Shown here: in pieces, positions 37,437-42,342 of the stretch
Position numbering within the stretch: position 1 is the first letter of the stretch
Layout of the letters: each line of letters starts with the position of its first letter
DNA from: Gammaproteobacteria bacterium
GTDB lineage: Bacteria; Pseudomonadota; Gammaproteobacteria; Steroidobacterales; Steroidobacteraceae
NCBI GenBank assembly: GCA_028293805.1
Contig: JAQGOC010000105.1
Location: forward strand, 1 to 42,342
Length of the DNA stretch: 42,342 nucleotides
Reading direction: 5' to 3'
Translations under genes and position numbers: made by a program
Notes under the pieces: generated by a model
What the model was told of the DNA's origin: nothing
The model's input: the letters and a program-made list of their open reading frames with translations, nothing else
The model's database searches: none

Positions 37437-38033
37437 TCAACGCATGTGGGTCATGTAACTCGGCTTCACCGTGGTCTTCAGACGCTGCCAGGGTTCACTG
37501 AAGCGAGTCACAGCGCCCGAGAGGGCGTCGTAATCGACGGAAGGGAATTCGGCACGCAGCGCGTCCACCATAAGGGTCCACTTGGGCAGACCCTTGGGGA
37601 ATTTGCCGCGGCGCGTAAAGACGATGCGGCCCTCGACCGGCACTTCACCGGCAACCGCCTTGACCGCCGCGATCCGGTCATAGAGCGAGCTCTGGGGGTT
37701 CGTGAACGTGAAGCGACGCGGGCCGTCCATGACGGTCCAGTCGGCCATCTGATCGCCGCCGAAGATGTTGCCCTGAACGTCGCGCAGGTCGATGACCAGG
37801 ATGCCGCGCGACGTGAGCAACAGAAAATCCACATGGAAGCCGCCGCCCATGCCGTCCGGCACGAGCATGTCGACGAGATGATCCGAGCCGGCGCCAGTCA
37901 CCGCCGCTCGGAGCGCTTTGCGGGCACTGTATTGCCGGTACCAACGCCAGAGCCAGGACAGCGCAAAACCGAGCGCGGCGGCACTCCCGATCAGTACCCA
38001 GGCGGTAGGTGGAAGATTGCTCAACTCTTCCAA
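37437..38033 (-). CDS. Membrane-anchored NERD-domain protein
   Basis: A protein of about 198 residues with one N-terminal membrane segment (AWVLIGSAAALGFALSWLW) and a nuclease-related NERD domain (HVDFLLLTSRGILVIDLRDVQGNIFGGDQ, then FTNPQSSLYDRIAAVKAV). The Asp of HVDFLL and the ID of VIDLRD match the restriction-endonuclease-like core; DNA cleavage by such proteins is rarely shown. No ATG fits except one deep in thrC. I chose TTG 38033, with GAAGGA seven bases upstream, overlapping the end of thrC by 13 bp. TTG 38024 (TTGA overlap with the thrC stop) is also possible. It is the last gene of the thr unit. Confidence 0.78.
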   Translation of the reverse strand: MEELSNLPPTAWVLIGSAAALGFALSWLWRWYRQYSARKALRAAVTGAGSDHLVDMLVPDGMGGGFHVDFLLLTSRGILVIDLRDVQGNIFGGDQMADWTVMDGPRRFTFTNPQSSLYDRIAAVKAVAGEVPVEGRIVFTRRGKFPKGLPKWTLMVDALRAEFPSVDYDALSGAVTRFSEPWQRLKTTVKPSYMTHMR

Positions 38034-39364
38034 GATGACGTCCTTCGGCCGAGAGCGGCACGCAACGCAGTGAGATCGGCTTCGATTTCCGTGCACGCCG
38101 TCGGCCGCGCGAACAGTTTCGCCAGCGTCTCCGGCACCGCGACCGGGCGGCCGATGAGCGGCTCCACGATCTCGCGGAATTTTGCCGGGTGCGCGGTCGC
38201 CGCCAGCACCCAGCGCCCTTCCCGTCGGCCCGGCGACCAGTGGCGCGCGGCTGACAGCCGCTCATAGGCTTCCGCGGCGGTGGCCGTGTGGGGGCACCAG
38301 ACCTGTCCGAACTGCTCGAAGCCCGCGCGGATACGGGTGCGGATGTCCTTGTCCTCTACCGCAAAGGCGCTCACCGCGGTACGCAGGTCATGCAACTCGG
38401 GAAACATGGCGCGCAGCCGCTCCATGTTGCTCGGATTACCGACATCCATCGCCGAGGCGAGCGTGGCGACGCTGGGTCTAGGTCGCCATTCACCGCTGTC
38501 GAGGTAGTCGGGGACGGTGCGGTTCGCATTGTGCGCGAGCACGATTTCCCCTATCGGCAGACCAACCTTGCGCGCCCAGGTACAGGCCGCCGAATTACCG
38601 AGGTTACCGCTCGGTATGATGAATGACGCCTTCTCTCCAGACTGCCGCCAGATCGCGAGACTCGTCGCGGCGTAGTACACAGCCTGCGGCAGCAGACGCC
38701 CGAGATTGATGCTGTTCGCCGAGGAGAGCTCCGTCTGCTCGCGCAGCTCCGGATCGAGAAATGCCTGTTTCACGAGGCGCTGGCAGTCGTCAAAGGTGCC
38801 GCGCACGGCGAAGGACTGTACGTTGCCGCCCCAACAGGTGAGCTGGCGCTCCTGCGTCGGTGAGACCAGTCCTTTGGGAAACAGCACGGCGACCTCGATT
38901 CCGGGCCGGCCGTGAAAAGCCGCGGCGACCGCACCGCCTGTATCCCCCGACGTGGCCACGAGCATGGTCAGCGGCCGCTGCCCGGGCCCACGCAATCGCG
39001 ACAGGCACGCCGCCAGAAAACGCGCGCCGAAATCCTTGAATGCCGCGGTCGGTCCGTGGAACAGCTCCAGTACGGAAAGGCGGCCGTCCGTTCCAAGCGG
39101 CGCCAGCGGCGCCGGGAAGGTAAACACCTCGCTCGTGATCGCGGACAAAGACGCAGCGAGCGGATCACCTGCCACGAAAGGGGTCAGCAGGCGTGCTGCA
39201 ATCCCCGGCAGGTCGCCCGCATCCCCGAAACTCTCGGGGCCCAGCTCCGGCCATGCGCGCGGAACATATAGCCCGCCATCAGGTGCCAGGCCCTGCAGCA
39301 GCGCGGCGGCGAAGCCCGCGGTTTTCGCGGAGTCGCGTGTGCTCGTAAATTCCATCGCGGTCAT
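38021..39364 (-). CDS. thrC: Threonine synthase
   Basis: ThrC is the PLP enzyme that turns O-phosphohomoserine into L-threonine, the last step of the pathway. Start ATG 39364 gives 447 residues. The PLP lysine is Lys110 in HGPTAAFKDFGARF. TSGDTGGAVAAAF, FPKGLVSPTQERQL and the SANSINLGRLLPQ segment are typical of the E. coli-like (type II) enzyme, and PSGNLGNSAAC follows. The gene starts 8 bp after thrB, in the order thrA-thrB-thrC. Its frame stays open 19 codons upstream into thrB, but similarity begins near residue 3 here. Confidence 0.96.
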   Translation of the reverse strand: MTAMEFTSTRDSAKTAGFAAALLQGLAPDGGLYVPRAWPELGPESFGDAGDLPGIAARLLTPFVAGDPLAASLSAITSEVFTFPAPLAPLGTDGRLSVLELFHGPTAAFKDFGARFLAACLSRLRGPGQRPLTMLVATSGDTGGAVAAAFHGRPGIEVAVLFPKGLVSPTQERQLTCWGGNVQSFAVRGTFDDCQRLVKQAFLDPELREQTELSSANSINLGRLLPQAVYYAATSLAIWRQSGEKASFIIPSGNLGNSAACTWARKVGLPIGEIVLAHNANRTVPDYLDSGEWRPRPSVATLASAMDVGNPSNMERLRAMFPELHDLRTAVSAFAVEDKDIRTRIRAGFEQFGQVWCPHTATAAEAYERLSAARHWSPGRREGRWVLAATAHPAKFREIVEPLIGRPVAVPETLAKLFARPTACTEIEADLTALRAALGRRTSSWKS

Positions 39365-39372
39365 CGGAAGCT

Positions 39373-40335
39373 TCACTTGTCTATCAGGTGTGCGCCGACC
39401 GACTGCGCGTCGACGATCCATTCATCGAGTGCAATCGACTGTCGCCCAAATTCGTGTCGCATGGTCTCGAGCACCGCGGCCGCGTGCCCCTCCAGCGCCC
39501 AGGCGAACATCGCAGGGCCTGCCCCGGAGATCGAGCACCCTAGCGCACCCGCCTCCATCGCCGCACGACGCACATCGTGGAATCCGGGAATCAGCGCCTG
39601 ACGCTGCGGCTCGATGACGACATCCTGGAACGAGGCGCGAATCATATCGAGATCGTTCGTGTAGCAGCCCGAGATGAACCCGGCGAGGTTTGCCGTCTGC
39701 CACACGAAATCCGACAGTTCGACCGTTCGCTTGAGGATGGCGCGGGCCTGCTTCGTCGACAGGAACATGTGGGGATGGACGATCACCGCCCTGATGCCCG
39801 GCGGGACGGGAATCTGCTTCACGCGGGGATGATCGATGCCGACGGTGAGCACGAGACCGCCGAACAGCGATGGCGCGATGTTGTCGACGTGCAGCGAGCC
39901 ACTCGCAACCTTCTCGCCCTGCATGGCAAATTTGAGCAGCTCGAGCTTGCTGACCGGCTCCGGCAACAGCGCGTTGGCGGCGACGACCGCACCGACCGCG
40001 GACGCGGCCGAGCCGCCGAGGCCCGAGCCGAGCGGAATCCCCTTGTCGATCTCCATCTCGAAACCGAAACCGGGATTCAAGGCTTCCTGCATGACCAGCA
40101 GGGCACGCCCCGCCGTGTTGCGCTCCGGGTCCACGGGCAGATCGCCTGCGACCCCGCGAATTGCAGTGATCCCGACACCTGGCGCGAGGCGGCGGCTCAC
40201 CGTGACGCGATCTCCCAGCGCGCCGACCGCAAAGCCCAGGATGTCGAAGCCGATCGCGACGTTGCCGACGGACGCGGGCGCAAAGGCCGTCGCTCGCTGC
40301 AGTCCCGCGGATAGCGGCTGCGGATTCGGGCTCAC
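39373..40335 (-). CDS. thrB: Homoserine kinase (GHMP type)
   Basis: ThrB phosphorylates L-homoserine to O-phosphohomoserine. The 320-residue protein is a GHMP kinase with the phosphate-binding loop PLGSGLGGSAASA (101-113), the N-terminal ATAFAPASVGNVAIGFDILGFA motif region and the C-terminal ISGAGPAMFAWA loop. Length fits. The start overlaps the thrA stop as ATGA, so translation is coupled. The threonine operon of E. coli has an upstream attenuator; any equivalent lies outside this window. Confidence 0.96.
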   Translation of the reverse strand: MSPNPQPLSAGLQRATAFAPASVGNVAIGFDILGFAVGALGDRVTVSRRLAPGVGITAIRGVAGDLPVDPERNTAGRALLVMQEALNPGFGFEMEIDKGIPLGSGLGGSAASAVGAVVAANALLPEPVSKLELLKFAMQGEKVASGSLHVDNIAPSLFGGLVLTVGIDHPRVKQIPVPPGIRAVIVHPHMFLSTKQARAILKRTVELSDFVWQTANLAGFISGCYTNDLDMIRASFQDVVIEPQRQALIPGFHDVRRAAMEAGALGCSISGAGPAMFAWALEGHAAAVLETMRHEFGRQSIALDEWIVDAQSVGAHLIDK

Positions 40336-42342
40336 AGGCGCGCTCCAAGGTATGCGGCCAACCGCAGAAGGTCGGCGAATACGCCGCCCGCGGTGACTTC
40401 CGGACCGGCGCCCGGACCTTGCACGATGAGTGGGTTGTCACAATAGCGCGCGGTGGCGAAGCGCACGACGTTGTCCGTCAGAGCGATGTTCGCGAACGCG
40501 TGCTTCGCATCCAGCTCTGCCAGTCCCACGGTCGCCTGGCCCTCGGCCGTTACTTTCCCAACGTAGCGCAACACCTTACCGCGCGCTTTCGCATTGTCGA
40601 AACGCTGGCGCATCGCGGCGTCATGACGCGGCAAGCGAGTCATGAAGTCCTCTATCGAACCGGTCTCCAGACCCGCAGGCACGAGACTCTCGACCTTCAC
40701 ATCCGCCATTTCCAGACTCAGGCCCATTTCGCGACCGAGGATAATGAGCTTGCGCGCAACGTCCATGCCGGACAGATCGTCGCGCGGGTCCGGCTCGGTG
40801 TAGCCGCGCTGCCGCGCATCGCGCACGATGTCGGAGAACGCTGCGCGACCGTCATACACGTTGAACAGATACGCGAGCGTGCCGGAAAAAATACCCTCGA
40901 CGCTCGTGACGTCATCTCCAGTCTCGCGCAGATCGCGCAGAGTCTGCACGACGGGCAAGCCGGCTCCGACCGTAGCCTCGTACAGGTAATGCGAGGAGCC
41001 CTTGCGGCGTGCCTCACGCAAGCGACGATAGAACGCCAGATCCGCGCTGTTCGCCTTCTTGTTGGGTGTCACGATGTGAATGCCCGCCGCGAGCCATTCC
41101 GGATAGTGGCTGGCGATTTCCGAGCTCGCGGTGCAATCGAGTAGCACCGTATGAGGCAGATAATCGACGCGGACGTGCTCCACGAAGCGAGCCAGATCGG
41201 TGGCCGTTGCCGACTGTTCGTACTGGTCCTTCCAACTGTGCAGGTTCACTCCGGAATCCGACAGCAACATGCGCTTCGAGCCCAGCAGGCCGCGCACGCG
41301 CAGATCGAGCTTGAACTGCTCGCGCAGCCGGGCACTCTGCGAGGCGATCTGGTCGAGCATCACCCGACCCACGGTCCCCGGTCCGATCAAACCGATCGAG
41401 ATCGTATGGGGGGACAGATACAGGCCAGCGTGTACAGCACGCAAGGCGCGCGTCGCATGACGCCCTTCGATGACTACCGAAATATTGCGCTCCGAGGCGC
41501 CTTGCGCGATCGCGCGTACGTTGACGCTCGAAGTGCCGAGTGCGTTGAACACCTTTCCGGCGACGCCCGGCGTACCCGCCATGCCATCCCCTACCGTGGC
41601 GAGAATGGCGAGATCGGGGTCGATATCCACGCTCTGGATCTGGCCCTCCTTCAATTCCCGCTCGAACGCATGACGCACGATCGCCGCGGCCCGCTCGGCC
41701 TGCTCCTGGGGAATCGCGCAGCAGATGGAGTGCTCGGAGCTGCCCTGGGAAATGAGGATGACGGAAATGTTCTCTTCGCGAAGCGCGCCGAACAGGCGGT
41801 GCGCAGTGCCCGGAACGCCGATCATCCCGGCGCCCTCGAGGTTGATGAGCGCGACCCGCTCGATGCTGGTGATGCCCTTCACCGGCAGGTTCGACTCCGG
41901 CTTCGCGCAGATCAGCGTCCCGATCTTCTCGGGTGCGAACGTGTTGCGGATCCAGATAGGGATGCTGCCACCGATCGCTGGCGCCATGGTCTGCGGATGT
42001 ATGACCTTCGCACCGAAGTACGCGAGCTCCATCGCCTCGTTGTAGGAAAGCGAGTCGATGACGGTCGCATCCGGCACGCGCCGCGGATCGGCCGAGAGCA
42101 CGCCGTCCACGTCCGTCCAGATGACGATTTCGGAGGCATCCAGGAGCGCGCCGAAGATCGATGCGGAGAAGTCGCTGCCATTACGGCCGAGCGTCGTCTG
42201 CACCCCGTTCTTTCTCGCCGCGATGAAACCCGTTATGACGAGTGTCCCCTTGAAATCCCGGTCGACGAGGTCTCCCAGGTTGGCGCGGGACTCGCCCCAT
42301 TGGATCCCGGGGCCGAGCTGCGCCCACTCGACGACGACGACG
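40332..42342 (-). CDS. thrA: Bifunctional aspartokinase/homoserine dehydrogenase I, 5' end outside window
   Basis: ThrA phosphorylates aspartate and later reduces aspartate semialdehyde to homoserine. The frame is open to the right edge, so about 669 C-terminal residues are present and roughly the first 150 are missing. From the edge inward come the end of the kinase domain (ITGFIAARKNG, LGRNGSDFSAS, TDVDGVLSADPR), two ACT domains (ISVILISQGSSEHSICC and VNVRAIAQGASERNISVV) that give threonine feedback inhibition in E. coli, and the dehydrogenase (GLIGPGTVGRVM, then VTPNKKANS, KLIILGREMG, GPGAGPEVTAGGVFADLLR). The stop overlaps the thrB start. Confidence 0.96.
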   Translation of the reverse strand, partial: VVVVEWAQLGPGIQWGESRANLGDLVDRDFKGTLVITGFIAARKNGVQTTLGRNGSDFSASIFGALLDASEIVIWTDVDGVLSADPRRVPDATVIDSLSYNEAMELAYFGAKVIHPQTMAPAIGGSIPIWIRNTFAPEKIGTLICAKPESNLPVKGITSIERVALINLEGAGMIGVPGTAHRLFGALREENISVILISQGSSEHSICCAIPQEQAERAAAIVRHAFERELKEGQIQSVDIDPDLAILATVGDGMAGTPGVAGKVFNALGTSSVNVRAIAQGASERNISVVIEGRHATRALRAVHAGLYLSPHTISIGLIGPGTVGRVMLDQIASQSARLREQFKLDLRVRGLLGSKRMLLSDSGVNLHSWKDQYEQSATATDLARFVEHVRVDYLPHTVLLDCTASSEIASHYPEWLAAGIHIVTPNKKANSADLAFYRRLREARRKGSSHYLYEATVGAGLPVVQTLRDLRETGDDVTSVEGIFSGTLAYLFNVYDGRAAFSDIVRDARQRGYTEPDPRDDLSGMDVARKLIILGREMGLSLEMADVKVESLVPAGLETGSIEDFMTRLPRHDAAMRQRFDNAKARGKVLRYVGKVTAEGQATVGLAELDAKHAFANIALTDNVVRFATARYCDNPLIVQGPGAGPEVTAGGVFADLLRLAAYLGARL

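Overview
The window is a GC-rich, gene-dense stretch of bacterial chromosome, and almost all of it is core metabolism and maintenance genes. Gene content and protein sequences point to a gammaproteobacterium: PgsA and UvrC side by side, an Escherichia-type NADP isocitrate dehydrogenase, a PhoP/PhoQ-like pair preceded by a PepSY protein, a NudJ-MnmA pair, an Escherichia-type PurB and a thrABC operon with fused ThrA. The combination of class II DAHP synthase, KynA, an ALDH7/lysine-dehydrogenase pair and high GC suggests something near Xanthomonadales or Steroidobacter-type lineages. That placement is inference. I see no rRNA, complete tRNA, insertion sequence, prophage or CRISPR array.

Layout. 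131-4632 (minus): icd, a family 5 uracil-DNA glycosylase, uvrC and pgsA in one direction, with two DNA-repair genes adjacent. 4857-6239 (minus): class II DAHP synthase, divergent from a two-gene operon (6406-9116, plus) that probably oxidises lysine through aminoadipate semialdehyde. 9228-11629 (minus): PepSY protein, PhoP-like regulator, PhoQ-like kinase. 11720-13257 (minus): a Nudix CoA pyrophosphatase and MazG, overlapping. 13351-16283: fumC and purB head to head. 16554-21770 (plus): an unassigned protein, a NudJ-like hydrolase, mnmA, then aconitase. 21928-24554 (plus): HAD phosphatase, then msrP, an ArsR-like regulator and msrQ. 24511-26094 (minus): tryptophan 2,3-dioxygenase and a YgjP-like zinc metalloprotein. 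26237-29160 (plus): an ABC-2 exporter pair and threonine aldolase. 29190-33671 (minus): a MacAB-like transporter with adaptor, ATPase and two FtsX-type permeases. 33767-34957 (minus): two small envelope proteins. 34996-37391 (plus): TatD-family DNase and an M20 peptidase. 37437-42342 (minus): thrA (cut by the window edge), thrB, thrC and a NERD-domain membrane protein.

Three TCA-cycle enzymes (Icd, FumC, AcnA) lie within 19 kb but in separate units. Translational coupling is common: ATGA, GTGA or TTGA start/stop overlaps occur at lysine dehydrogenase/ALDH, Nudix/mazG, both ABC systems, ArsR/msrQ and thrB/thrA.

No wholly new multi-gene system is evident. The most unusual points are: an 11-bp-period direct repeat at the head of the PepSY-phoPQ operon, arranged like a PhoP box; -10-like hexamers 6-7 nt before the start codons of several genes without Shine-Dalgarno sequences, suggesting leaderless mRNAs; an ArsR-like gene without a normal start between msrP and msrQ; a lysine-oxidation pair lacking lysine-ketoglutarate reductase; a 24-residue insertion in Icd; and an altered PP-loop in MnmA.
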